Origin: Paroedura picta
Lineage: Eukaryota > Chordata > Lepidosauria > Squamata > Gekkonidae
Direction: 5' to 3'
Assembly: GCF_049243985.1 (NCBI RefSeq)
Contig: NC_135372.1
Coordinates: forward strand, 98,385,318-98,449,317
DNA length: 64,000 nucleotides
The notes beneath the pieces are model-generated. The model made no database searches. It had not been told where the DNA came from and worked only from the letters and a program-made list of their open reading frames with translations. Position numbers and translations under genes: made by a program. Shown in pieces: positions 1-11,240 of the stretch. Within the stretch, counting starts at the first letter, position 1. Every line of letters begins with the position of its first letter.

Positions 1-1500
1 CTGACTTCTTGGGTGCAGTCTCCCTTTAGGTAGATGAAGGAGTCAAGGAATGGAACATTTTGAACAATTTCAGTTCCTTCTTCATCAACCTTAAAGTTGT
101 ATAATTTCTCAGTGGTCATTACTTTTGTCCTTTTGATATTCAGCTATAATCTAATTTGGCACTTTCTGCTTTAACCTACATCAGAAAGTTTTCACTATTT
201 TTTGCTACTAATGTAGTGTCACCTGTGTATCTCAAATGTTCTTCCATAAATTTTCACAATATAAAAATAACATTCACTTTTTCTTATATATTCTGCATAT
301 AAATTCAAAAGGTATAGAGATAAAATGCATCCTTGTCTGACAGCTTTGCCAACTGGAAACTATTCTGATTCTCCATATTTTGTCCTAACAGTAGCTGCTT
401 GTTCAGGGTTCAGGTTATGCATCAAAACCATCAAATGCTGTAACACAACTATTTCCTTTAAAGTTAACCATAGCTTTACATGACCCGTGCAAACAAGAGC
501 TTTACTGTAATCTATGCAACAAAAGCTGATTTTCTTCTGGAATTTTCTTGTATCCTTCAGTAACCAATGTAGATTTGACATGTGATTTCTAGTGCCTTTT
601 CCTTTTCTGGATCCAGCTTGAATATCTGGCATTTCTCTTTGTCTATCTTTCAGTCATCCATTGTGGGTTTTCTTTTGACTACAGGAATAGTCTTCGTACA
701 TTCTTCCTTGATAGTATCTCTTATTTCAACCCATAGTTCAAATTCACTTGAACTTAGTAATGCAAACCTCTTGTAGCTTACATGGTTTTTGGGGTCTTCA
801 ACCCCCGGTCTGCGGCCCAGTACCGGGCCGCTAAGGCCATGGTACCGGGCCACCAGCGGCCGTGCCTGCCTTCCTCCCCCCGCAGCGAGAGGGGGGGAAG
901 AGGCAGGTGCGGCTGCTAGCACGCCAGTGACGCAAATGCGCATGCGCAGAGCCACTGCGCATGCGTGTTTGCGCTCCCTGCTGGCGAAAACGCGCACGTG
1001 CGGCTGTTCTGCGCATGCGCGTTAGTGCCACCTAGTGGCGAAAACGTGCATGCTCGGCAACTGCGCGTGCACGTTTACGTGCAGCTGCTGTGGCTGGGCC
1101 GCCGGCTCTCTCCCACCCTCCGAGGCAGTTCCCGTCTACAAGAAGGTTGGGGACCGCTAGTTTAGATTGTATTATGCCATTATGACTGTTTTGATGTTTT
1201 TCTTCAGCTTTATTCTAATTTTCCATACTAAGAAATCATGATCTGTACCACAACCAACTCCTGGTCTTGCTTTAGCAGAGAGAATAGAGCTTCTCAACAT
1301 TCTTTTTCCGATTATTTAATCTATTTGATTTCTATATTGACCGCCAGGTGATGTTCAGATATCCAATCACCTGTTTGGTTGCTCGAAGTATGTGTTTGCA
1401 GTAAACAAATTGTTTTCACAGAATTCTATGAATCACTCTCCTGCTTCAGGCAACCTTTCCTTCTGTTTGTCGTTTCCTAAAACACAGCTGAACTTTGGCC
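1..1500 (-). mobile_element. BovB (RTE) LINE fragment, interrupted by a hAT element
   Basis: Read on the minus strand, about 1500 to 1161 resembles the end of the BovB endonuclease (SPGGQYRNQID, then a run like RSSILSAKARPG and a GTDHDFL block). About 632 to 310 resembles the reverse transcriptase (QAGSRKGKGTRNH, FCCIDYSKAL, then a degraded VRQGCIL-like run). The two parts are separated by the hAT copy at 789-1160. Several stops and frame changes are visible, so the copy is dead. The window edge cuts its 3' side, so full length is unknown. BovB is a RTE-clade LINE that is abundant in squamates and known for horizontal transfer. Family assignment rests on recalled BovB protein motifs; the 5' limit is approximate. 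Confidence 0.8.
789..1160. mobile_element. hAT-type nonautonomous element, CpG-rich (copy 1)
   Basis: The left end reads GGGGTCTTCAACCCC and the right end reads GTTGGGGACCGCTA, which form inverted ends. The interior is very CpG-rich and holds tandem units of about 55 bp built around GCGCATGCGC and TGGCGAAAACG. Three sibling copies occur in this window (6204-6577, 9784-10135, 44526-44982), and those carry 8-bp duplications that point to hAT. The left end of this copy is mutated and no clear target duplication remains. It lies inside a BovB LINE, so it inserted later. The open frames here come from the GC-rich repeat and are not genes. Confidence 0.75.
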
Positions 1501-4213
1501 AGTTTTTTTACCAACATCTATCACTGTTCAGACATCCTGACTATGGTCTGTGTTTCATATACAACCACAAATCTATTTATTTTCTTACTTATTTACTGCC
1601 CTCCCTTGCGGCTCAGGGTGGGTCACAGGAAACATGAAAACCATGTGACAGATATAACATAAATTCAGTAACTGCATCAATTAATAATAACATCAGTAAC
1701 AATATTTTTTGTTTGTAGGTTGTTGTTTTTTTTGCAAACCTGGGAGTTCCCTGAGTATACATAGCCCTAAATGCTAGCAAGAATTCGTCCCCTTGCGCAG
1801 CAGTCACTAACTGCTCATAGGCCAGAACTGGGCTATACAGTGCTTATCAAAATGATAATCTTATTCAGGTTTCATTGGAACTTTGCAAAGAAGTCAGAGG
1901 TGGAAGTTTAAGAGAAGACAAATATACCCATGTTTAGAACTGCCAACAGAGAAGTGCCAGCCATATTGAAGCTCACATGCAGAATATAAATTCTGAAGGA
2001 ACTGAAATTCTTATTTATTCTGTGCACACTTGAAGTTACTTAAGAATGTTTACCACCCTGACAGAACATGTTTTAACCAGGCTTTGAATTGGTTCCCTCC
2101 ATGTCTCCAGTTGCTAGTGGAAAATGTTTTCTTTTAGTGGCCTGAATGCCCTTTTATGTGACAATTAGTATTATGAGACTCTTCAGACTACTTCTATGCA
2201 CAAGCTGTTGGCTCCATGGGGCATCTACCACAGGAGCAACAAAAAACAGGCAACTAAGCTGGGGAACGGAGTGAATTTTAACAAGGCAGACCTCAAGGCA
2301 TCAGTGAAGCTGCAAGCACAAGTTTAACAGGGTCTGAAGAGACAAATATAGACCCAGAGAGGAAGAGACAGCAACATAAAAGTGGAGGGAGATGATATCC
2401 GCCCTTGTCCCCTGAGTAGGGAGGGTGAACAGACGGCAGGCAATGAAGCCTATCATTGTCTCCCAGCTGGTACAGATCCCCAGGGATGGACCCTGGCCTG
2501 CTGCCTTGACAGCTGGGCTTCATGAAGCTTTATCAGCAGCAGTTATTTTTCACTCTCTCAACTGACTGTGGATTTCCAAAAACGGCGGGAAATAGGCTCT
2601 ACAGAACCCAAAGTGTGTTCTTCACTGATGCGACCGTCACCCTTTATCTTTGCCTATTTGGTGTCTCTCCATCCATCCACTGCCGCCTTTGAATAGCATC
2701 TTTTACCACCCAGTAAATAAGCAAATAATTTTTGACAGGCAGCATTTATTCACAGCCTCTGTCCCTCCACTTCCCATTCCTGTACCTAGCAATATCAAAT
2801 GTTGTTTTCTCTCTCAAGCCCTTTTTGAGAAATAGCAATACTATTGACCTTATTCTACAGTTTAGGGGAATTAGACAGGCAAAGCCCCTCTAGATATTTT
2901 ACCCACTTTTTTGCATAAGGCATCTGCTGCAGGACTTTGCACTATGGACAAGTCCTGATGTGCCATCATTCCTTACCAAGGAAGACTCATTTTTGTTCTT
3001 GGATGTACTTTCTGAAAAAAGCTACTATCCAACAAGGTTTCTCCAAACAGTTCATTCATCATACATCTAGCCAAGGCTGGCCCACTGTATGAGTCAAAAA
3101 CTCTGCACAACAAGGCTAGAATGTATAGGGAATCCCAAGGGTAAAGGGGAAAAATGTATAATCTCCATTCCCAACATCCCCAGTTCAAAAGGCCTGGCAG
3201 CTGTGCTCTGAGACCTCTCACTCTCAGACCTTCTGCTGTCTTTGTGCACTGATGTAGCAGCTTTCGTTGCAGGCTGTGCCACTTGGGAAAGATCTCCACC
3301 CTCATGCAAGGGCATCACCCTTTATGTGGTTTCCTGAAGGTTTTGTATTCGTTTTGCTGAAGAGTACTATGAGAAACCCAAATGTAGTTAAGTGAAGATA
3401 CATAAATGCAGCAATGGCTTTTGCGGGATAGGAGTTGTCAGTGCTGGTCACTGGGGCCAAGCTGTCATTACTGTAGTCTAGGAACCCTTCAGTCTTTGCA
3501 AAAGTTTCAGAAACTCATGCACCAGGTTGCTGTTGTGTAGCTGCTTCTGTGCATCATCTTCATGGAGGCGATGCCAGGGGAGACAGCTGTTCTCACCTTG
3601 CCTACCTTATACCTAATTAATTCTTTGAATCAGTGGAGGCCATAACCTGTAAGAACCAGTTTCTGAATTTGTCAACCCATTATTGGTGTCTTTACAGAGG
3701 ACTCAGTTGTATCAACCTGTGTGACAAAGTGCATGAGGACTGTATTACCATACCTTTGTTAAGTATTTTTCCATTTGTCTGCAGTGCTTGACTTCTTATG
3801 TAATGATGGTTTCAGATGTTTACTTACCATGGTCTGGTTTTTAGTGTGCATGGTGCTTCCCATCACACACACAAGTACATATTTGAAGTGTCTGTTGCTG
3901 ACACCTGCATCTGAAGTGCAGGCTTTTCACTTAAAGTCTCATTACAACTGCAGATTAGCCAGCTGTTCTTCAGGGCCTTCTCTGCTTTGTGAAGTATGTC
4001 AAATTTAACAAAGAACCCCCCCCCACCCAAAGTTTTAAAATTATTTCAAGATTATATCTTTTACTTCTTTTTTTAGGTCAAACAGCATGGAAGTAGAAAA
4101 GATTGTATGAAGGAGAGAGGGAACATCCACCTTATTTATTTCCTCCAAAGGAATCTATGGATCCCGCTTCCTACATTTTATTTCCACAAAACCCCATGTT
4201 AGACTGAGAGAGA
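1501..4213. other. Gene-free stretch with a minor repeat relic
   Basis: No gene was recognised. About 1570-1630 resembles a short LINE 3'-end relic on the minus strand (a CCGCCCT-type block followed by a GGGCTCAGGG-like run). The rest is AT-rich, with only short open frames that lack family motifs or convincing splice context. Confidence 0.5.
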
Positions 4214-4463
4214 ATTATGTATTTATTGTATGGCATGTGTGTAATATAGCCAGGCGATCCTAGGATTGTCTGGCAGCCAGGCAATAGACATTGAGGTGGT
4301 TTGCAGTTGTCTGCCTCTGCATCAAGACCCCTTGTGTTCCTCAGAGGAACTATGAACCAAATTCTTGACAGTCTCCCATCCAAATACTAACCAGGGTCAG
4401 CCCTGGTTACCTTTCACGATCTGTTGAGATCAGGCTTGATTGGGGGCTATCCAGGTCAGGGCT
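4214..4463 (-). repeat. 5S-rRNA-derived SINE (minus strand)
   Basis: On the minus strand, about 4450-4360 reads GATCTCAACAGATCGTGAAAG, then an AACCAGGG run, then GTTAGTATTTGGATGGGAGAC. This follows the internal promoter part of 5S rRNA (GATCTCG..AAGCTAAGCAGGG..TTAGTACTTGGATGGGAGAC). The downstream body continues to about 4214 with the CAAACCACCT block shared by the other copies. It is diverged and is a SINE, not a functional 5S gene. Confidence 0.7.
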
Positions 4464-5454
4464 CTGAGAGAGAAAGATTTGCCATGATAGCTAGGTGGGG
4501 GCAGGAGCTAAAGCCAGTCTTCACAGTCCAGTTTCAACTACTGTCAGACCCAAGGATATAAACATTCAGTATGGAAACAGCTTAAATAAACAAAAATCAA
4601 TAAACTAAGTGCTTGTGTCTTCATATTTGTGGTTTGCATGTATGAGTTCCAGTAAACTTTCTTTTATCCTCAATCTGACACTGAGCATAAATTACTCAAT
4701 GGACAATAATATTATTTTCCATTAGACTTTGATATGAAATGTTTCAGTTCTTACATATTACACGGTTTGCAAGTAAACATATCCCCCACTCTTATCAATT
4801 TTCTGCCCGTTAATATAATAGATAAAATCTGATGAGAACTTCTCTTCCCAAGCAATGATCTAATGCGCTGTAACCTCCAAATTCCTAAATTCTTGGCAAA
4901 AAAAAAAGGGGGGGGGCAGCAAAACCGATCAAGACAACGAACCTTGAGTAATTCATTAGACATGAGGAAATTACCCAAGATCTGTCATAGTTCTCGGCAA
5001 CCAAGTTTTGGGGTTTTCTGTAGAAGCGGTAGGTCCACATGTTTGCTCCATTAGCTATGGAGCTATGACTCAGAACACTAGCTGCATTTTTATAATTCAC
5101 CAGGAATTCAACCATGAATATTTGCTTCCAGCTTCTCTGCAAACAGATCCAGATTGCCCTGGCGATGAATCCATTAAATATTTTAGACTTCAGAAGCCTC
5201 TAGTTATGTGGGAATCAAGTGTTACTCTGAATAGGGAGTCTCCGTCCAGTAGTCAAAGAAGTTGTCAAAGACAGCACCTGTTCTGAGGAAACTGTTTGTC
5301 AGGTATGCATATGGTAAGAATTCAGCAGATTCACCAAGGTTTTGTGGCTGTGGGGGGAGGGGGATGGAAGGCTCGCATACAGGAGATGAAAAGGGGCCAA
5401 AATACAGAACTGATAGGTATTCATAAGCTCTCTGATAACTGAGAACAAGGAACA
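4464..5454. other. No recognisable feature
   Basis: Intergenic sequence with an A10/G9 homopolymer run near 4900-4917. No gene, RNA gene or assignable repeat was recognised. Confidence 0.45.
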
Positions 5455-6180
5455 AGACTGAAAGAGATCTTGGGATTATAGTGGTGACTCAGGGAACATC
5501 ACTGATGAGAAAGACAAACTCCATTCTGGCAAGTAGGAAAGGGCTTGAGAATAAAACAGTTAATATGATAAAGCCCTTGTACAAAGTCAGGGTGTGACAT
5601 CATTTGGACTACTGTGCATGGTTCTGGTTGCTGTGTCTCAAAAAAGATACTGCAGAGCTGCAAAAGGAATAGAAAAGAGCAACCAAGATGATCAAGGAAA
5701 AACTGAGGAGTTCAGGAGGTTTTGGTATAGGAAAAGACGCCTAAAATGATTTTTCTAAAATTATTTATGGGGTAAAGGAAGTGAAGAGAGGGAGGATTTT
5801 CTCCCTCTTGCGTATAACTGGGTCTCAAGGGCATACAATCTGTCAATAGACAGTAGATGGTAGAAAATAGACAGACAAAAGGAAACATTTCTTTATTCAA
5901 CAAGTAATTAAATTGTGGAATTCACTGCCAATGTGTGTAATGATGGCCACCAGCATGGATAGTTTTGAAAGAGCTGGCCAGATTCATGGAGGATGAATGT
6001 CCGCAGCAGACCTCTGAAACTCAGTGCTAGGAGGTAACATCAGGAAAAGGCCTTGATCACCATGCTCTGTTTGTTTGCCTCTTCAAGGCAACTACTTGGC
6101 CATTGTATGAAACAGTATGCTGGACAATTGGAGCACTGGTCTAAGCCAGCAGGGCTCTTCTAATGTTCTTATTAATTGTG
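5455..6180 (+). mobile_element. Old CR1/L3-like LINE 3' fragment
   Basis: The start reads like the end of a CR1-type reverse transcriptase ORF: a degraded RDLGII block, then RKGLRIK, then PLYKVRVHH. It is followed by an untranslated tail ending in CTAAGCCAGCAGGGCTCTTC and TAATGTTCTTAT, the typical L3/CR1 terminus. The frame is broken many times, so this is an old copy. A related tail occurs at 15770-15950. Confidence 0.65.
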
Positions 6181-6203
6181 CCTGGCCCCAGGATACTTTA
6201 TGG

Positions 6204-6577
6204 CAGTGGTCCCCAATCCCCAGTCCAGGGACCGGGATTGGTCTGTAGACCAGTCAGTACCAGGCCGGGGCTCCTCCTCGTCCTCCTCCCCGGCTGCTGC
6301 CTCGGGGGCTGCCCTGCCACTCTGCCGCAAGATCACCTTTGGTGGTCACCGGTGGCTGCCATGGCTGGGGATCCCCCTCAGCCTGGCACTGTGCAGCTGC
6401 TGCTGGCAGTGCCCCCCAGCAGGTGGTGGGAAGTCAGGGGTGCCATTGGGAAAGCAAGCGGAGCAGGGGCTCAGGTGGTGGCGGTGACATCCCTCGGCAA
6501 AAGACTAACCCCCTGGGCCTCAGTAAAATTGTCAAGTGTTGACCGGTCCCCAGTGATAAAAAGGTTGTGGACTACTG
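6204..6577. mobile_element. hAT-type nonautonomous element (copy 2) with 8-bp duplication
   Basis: It begins CAGTGGTCCCCAATCCC and ends GTTGTGGACTACTG, which are imperfect inverted ends. The element is flanked by perfect 8-bp direct repeats CTTTATGG at 6196-6203 and 6578-6585. The 8-bp duplication and CAGTGGTCCCC ends indicate a hAT element of the Tip100/Zaphod-like group. The interior is GC-rich with Ser/Pro-coding-like triplet runs. No transposase is present. Confidence 0.85.
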
Positions 6578-6585
6578 CTTTATGG

Positions 6586-7300
6586 GATCCAACTACTGTA
6601 ACAGTATAAAATATTCATGTTGTAGCTTCTCATTGCTGCATTCAAGTGCCACTTTGCATTGCTCTGCCACTAGTAGATGGATCAAGGGCTTGTTCTACTC
6701 GGTTAACATCAGCATCTTCCTTTGGTAGCTGGTCAAACTACACAAATCAAAGAAAAGCCAGCTTACTGTAATGGTTTGCAGGTTCAGATCTCTGCCATGA
6801 AGCTTGTTCAGTGGCACCGGGTAAGTAACGCACTCTCATCTTGCCCTGCCTCACAGTATTGTTGTGAGCTCCTTGGAGGAAGGGTGCGGTAGAAATATAA
6901 TAAACACATAATTCATATGTCTCAAAGGAATACTCACAATATTGAGGGCTGCAATCCATCATGACACAATCAAGACAATTAATAGCCTTGGGAAAAATGT
7001 TTCCTCTTAGATTATTTCATAACTGTGCATGATACCCCTTCTGGCTCCTTTTGCTTAATGTCTGAGACTGGTGAATGTTAATCAAGCTACAGCACATTGA
7101 GATGCCTATTCACACAATACCTGTGCTTATAAAATGTTTTCTGTCACAAGTGGCCAGATAGCGTTTGGTCTTAGAACATTCAAAGTTAACTGATCTATGC
7201 AAATAGGACCAGAGTCCCACTTTACTGGTAAACGTCTGCCTCCTAGTGACAAAAAATATTTAACAAGAGGAGAGAAATGAGTGGAAGGAAAATTGATATG
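6586..7300. other. No recognisable feature
   Basis: AT-rich intergenic DNA between a hAT element and a Tc1/mariner relic. I could not support any gene or named repeat here. Confidence 0.4.
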
Positions 7301-7302
7301 TA

Positions 7303-9287
7303 CAGTGGCTTGCAAAAGTATTCACCCCTCTCAGTGTTTGTCCTTTTTTGCTGCGTGACAACTTGGAACTTAGTTGGGTTTATTTTGGGGTGGTGGTGGT
7401 TAGAACCGTTTGATTCTTAAAACATCTCTAACACTTTGAAGGTGCAAAACATTTTTTTTATTGTGAGACAAACAATACTCAATACAAGAAAAACAGAAAT
7501 CATGACTGTGCATAAGTATTTGTCCCTGAAAGGCAATACTTCGTAGAGCCATCTTCTGCTGCAATTACAGCACCAAGACTCTTAGGGTATGCCTTTATCA
7601 GTTTAGCACATCTAGCCACTGGGATTTTCGCTCTTCCCTCAAGGCAAAACTGCTCCAACTCCTTCAAGTTAGATGGGTAGTGTTGATGTACAGAATATCT
7701 TTAAGTCATGCTACAGATTCTCAATTGGATTGAGGTCTGGGCTTTGACTAGCCTAGGAGTTCTCAAAGTGGATGGTATGCCTCCTTTTTTTTGGGGGGGG
7801 GAAGAATCCGGGGGAGGGGAGTGAAGAATTTTGGTGCAGTAGTACAATGACGACAAATTCGGGGGCAGTAGGGAAGCAGCAGTCCAACTTTTCCTACTGC
7901 AGCTGCATTTTCCTTGCAAGAGACATTCCAAGGTAGCTTGCAATTTCCTGCCTCTGGACAGAAGTGATGCTGGACTTCCTTGGTGGTCTCCAGTCCCAGT
8001 GCTGACTAGGGCCAACCCTGTTTAACTTCCTGAAGACAGCAACAGCTTCAGAAGGTGAGGTGGATGGGATCATATTCCTACCGAGCTCATTTCCTTCCTC
8101 AAACTCTGTCCTTCCCAGGCAACACCCCAAATCTCTAGGACTTTCCTAACCCAGGGTTGGCAATCCTTCCTCAAATGTCTCCATCTTCAAGAGGCTGGAA
8201 AAGCCATCTCTTCTTTGCTCCTGGCCATGGGATTTCCCATTGCTTGCTTCTCTCTCTCTCTTTTCTTGTCTGTTTTTCTCCTCAATGAGGACCCATGGAG
8301 GCTTTTACAAATGACTTTTACAAAGAACTCATGTGCTGCACAACACCCAAAAATGAAGTGTAGACAATTTAGAGTGTTTTGAAATGTGCATTCATATGTG
8401 TATTTAGGGAGACATTAGGGATGTGGCCTGGGAGCCAAGAGGGCGGCAGCCCTAAAAAGTTTGGGAACCACAGGACTAGGCCACTTCAGAACATTTCTTC
8501 CTTTTAAACAATCCCAGTATAGCTTTACCCTTATGTTTAGGGTCATTGTCCTGCTGGAATGCAAACCTTCATCCCAGTCTCAAATCTCTGGCAGACTGTA
8601 ACAAGTTTTCCTCAAGAATTGCCCTGTATTTAGTGCCATCCATCTTTCCTTCAAACCAGACCAGTTGTCCTGTTCCTGCTGATGAAAAAATCCCCACAGC
8701 ATGATGCTATCACTACCATGCTTCACTGTGAGAATGGTGTTCTTGGGGGTAATGGGAAGTGTTGGGTTTACGCCACACATGGCATTCCCCATGCTGGTCA
8801 AAAAAGTTCACTTCTTGTCTAATCTGACCAGAGAACCTTCTTCCATGTATTTGGGAAGTCTGCCACATGTAGTTGGGCAAACAATGGCTTTTTTCTGGCC
8901 ACCCTCCCATAAAGCCCCACTCTGTTTAAAGTGATCCCATGGACAGATTCTCCCATCTCCACTGCGGATCTTTGCAGCTCTTTAAGTGTCATCCTTGATG
9001 TCTTTGCTGCATCTCTGATTAATGCCCTCCTTGTCAAGTCTGTGAGTTCCAGAGGGCAGGTTTGTAGTGGTACAATATTCTTTCCATTTTGTTATAATGT
9101 GCTTAATAGTGCTCTGTGGGATATTCAAAGTTTGGGATATGTATTTATAACCTATCCCTGATCTATACTTCTCCAGAACTTTGTCTCTGACCTGTTTGGA
9201 GTACTCCTTGGTCTTCGTGTTGCTTGCTTAGTGGTGCTATTGAGTCAGGAGCTTTTTAGAACATGTCTATTTATACAGACAACCCAT
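7303..9287 (-). mobile_element. Tc1/mariner DNA transposon relic, minus strand
   Basis: The left end follows a TA dinucleotide and reads CAGTGGCTTGCAAAAGTATT, the classic terminus of a vertebrate Tc1-like family. On the minus strand there are pieces of Tc1 transposase: a helix-turn-helix-like stretch (TRRALIRDAAK) near 9030, then KKPLFAQLHVAD, then VLWSD near 8825, HGECHVWRKPN near 8780 and VKHGSDSIMLWGFF near 8720. The coding frame is split by several shifts, so it is inactive. A hAT copy (7754-8473) is nested in it. The right terminal repeat is missing where another repeat begins at about 9288. Confidence 0.8.
7754..8473. mobile_element. hAT-like element nested inside the Tc1/mariner copy
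   Basis: The ends are TAGGAGTTCTCAAAGT and AAAGTTTGGGAACCACAG, imperfect inverted repeats of the Charlie type. Flanking 8-mers GACTAGCC (7746-7753) and GACTAGGC (8474-8481) match at 7 of 8 positions, as expected for a hAT duplication, and they fall inside Tc1 sequence that is continuous on either side. About 7971-8036 contains a minus-strand fragment of the 5S-derived SINE (CTTGGTGGTCTCCAGTCCCA), giving a third nesting level. No transposase frame is visible. Confidence 0.7.
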
Positions 9288-9775
9288 TTCAACTGGGTAG
9301 CCATGTTGGTCTGAAGTAACACAATGGAATTTGAGTCCAATAGTACCTTTAAAACTAACAAAGATTTATTCAAGGTATGAGCTTACACGTGCATGCACAT
9401 TTCCTCAGACAATGGAAAAGGGATCATAAATGTACAGATAAGGAGAAAGTTAGTAGCAAATTAGTAACATCCAAAATATGTGGTATGATAATACTTTGCT
9501 AGAAAAGCAAATCAGTACTTTGGATTTAATTGTCATTCACAAAAAAAGGCAGATCATGTGCCACTTGGATTGCATACTGAATCACACCTTTTGTATTAGG
9601 GAAGACAACTCCTGCTCTGACTTAAACAGAGTTTCTAATAATTGAGAGGATCCCTGTGTCATTAGTAACTTACTACTACCTGGTGCTGAAGACTGTTAAA
9701 CCATCTGTAGAGAAGCAGGTGGCTGGCCCTTTATTGGTCCTACTCACAATGGACCCTTTGCAGCTTGCTGCTACT
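9288..9775. repeat. Interspersed repeat with GGGTAGCC..GTTGGTCTGAAG start
   Basis: It begins GGGTAGCCATGTTGGTCTGA, followed by a block equivalent to GAGTCCAGTAGCACCTTTAA and a TTTATTCAAGGTATGAGCTT block. The same start occurs at 36388. The body runs on with no coding capacity to the hAT copy at 9784. The family is common in sauropsid genomes, but I cannot name it with certainty. It may be the untranslated end of a Penelope-like or other retroelement. Confidence 0.55.
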
Positions 9776-9783
9776 CTTTAGGA

Positions 9784-10135
9784 CAGGGGTCATCAACCCC
9801 TGGTCTGCGGCCCAGTGACGGGCTGCAAAGGCCACAGTACCGGGCCGCCGACAACCACGCCTACCTCCCCCCACCGGCAGCAAGAAGGAAGGAAGAGGCA
9901 GGCGCAGCCGCCGGCATGGCGGTGACGCAAACGTGCATGCACCACGCATGCACGTTAGCGCCCATAGTGGCGAAAACGCGCACGCGCCGTTGCCGTACAT
10001 ACGCGTTAGCCCCACCTGGTGGCGAAAACACGCATGTGCGGCAATTGTGCGTGCGTGTTTTCGCAGCACCCGGGCCGTCAGCTCTTCCCTCACTCCGGAG
10101 GCGGTCCCTGACCTGAGAAAGGTTGGGGACCGCTA
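9784..10135. mobile_element. hAT-type nonautonomous element, CpG-rich (copy 3)
   Basis: It begins CAGGGGTCATCAACCCC and ends GGTTGGGGACCGCTA. It is flanked by perfect 8-bp repeats CTTTAGGA at 9776-9783 and 10136-10143. The interior shares the GCGCATGC and TGGCGAAAACRCGCA tandem units with copy 1, including CCCCACCTGGTGGCG near 10013. It has no coding potential of its own. Confidence 0.85.
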
Positions 10136-10143
10136 CTTTAGGA

Positions 10144-10660
10144 AACAATTGTTGCTATGGAGCCAGATTTCTAGCTCTGTTATAAAGTCTACACTTGCCC
10201 TGAACTATAGACCTTGAAAAGGGCATTGTATAGGATACTGTGATGCCTGTTGTTGCAGATGAGGGTGCTGAGAGTAGGGTGATTGGGACTGATAGTATGA
10301 TGGAGCCTGTATGGATCAGCATGACCTCCTGAAATGCCCAATAAATTTTAGTTAAAAGATCATCAGATAAAGTGAAAAGAGTTGTTCCCTCGAAGGGGAG
10401 GCCTTCCACCTTCAGCCTGGTCTCAGGAGAAAGGACTGTGGAAGTCAAGCATGTCTCCTCAAAACAAAAGCAGCAGCCATAGTCCTAAATCAAACAACAG
10501 CTGAATGTCTGCCTGTAAGCACCACTGTCTCCTCTTTCTCCAGGAGCTCTTCGGTGCACGGGTCTCCATGGCACAGCTAGGAGATGGGCTGCGTCTCAAA
10601 GGTGTAGTGCAGAACTAGGGGCCATTCTACACTCAAGTGAAAATATAAAATCCTAACCTT
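10144..10660. other. Unassigned sequence
   Basis: A minus-strand open stretch at about 10448-10155 has a run like EGLPFEGTTLFTLSDDLLTK that does not match any host gene I know. It could be an old retroelement relic, but this is unproven. Nothing else was recognised. Confidence 0.3.
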
Positions 10661-10689
10661 ATGCAGACGCTTTTTTTTTTTTCCTTTTA

Positions 10690-11240
10690 CACAACATCGC
10701 GGGACCGCTTGGTTGCTTATGCCCCCCGCAGGGCACTCCGCTCTGCAGGTATGAATTTACTGGTTGTCCCGGGCCCACGGGATGTGCGCCTGGCCTCGAC
10801 CCGGGCCAGGGCCTTTTCAGTCCTGGCCCCAACCTGGTGGAACGAGCTCCCAGAAGAGCTAAGGGCCCTGCAGGATCTACCAGCTTTCCGCAGGGCCTGT
10901 AAGACGGAGCTCTTCCGCCAGGCATATGGTTGAGGCCAGGGCAGCTCTCCCACTAATCCATCAGAGGATCCCCTCCAATATTGAGATCTCTAACACCGAG
11001 ATCATGGTTAGATCTATTGTATTGGTGCCACCCTCTTCTGAACATTATTCTCTCCACCAGGCTGAACTAAGATCAGAATTGTGACCACCGCCGCTATATG
11101 TTATGTGATATGTTATATGTAATTTTTAATTGGGGTTTTTATGGGGATTTTATTGTGTTTTAACTATTTATGTTGTAAACCGCCCTGAGACCTATTGGGA
11201 GAAGGGCGGTCTAGAAATTAAATAATAATAATAATAATAA
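10690..11240 (+). mobile_element. L2 LINE 3' end
   Basis: An open stretch to 10933 encodes the conserved L2 carboxy terminus (PGPRDVRLASTRARAFSVLA, then WWNELPEELRAL, then FRRACKTELFRQAYG). It is followed by the L2 untranslated tail with GTAAACCGCCCTGAG and GGGCGGTCTAGAAAT, ending in (AAT)n near 11223-11240. It is 5' truncated next to a T-rich run at 10670-10682. The coding end is uninterrupted and closely resembles the copy at 33945-34525. Confidence 0.8.

Noticed and set aside
6163-6609. 148-codon GC-rich open frame
   Set aside because: It lies within the hAT copy at 6204-6577 bounded by perfect 8-bp duplications, has no domain and overlaps other GC-driven frames.
10155-10448. Minus-strand frame with EGLPFEGTTLF-like run, considered as a DIRS-type or other retroelement fossil
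   Set aside because: The resemblance is vague and no second domain is present, so no family could be supported.
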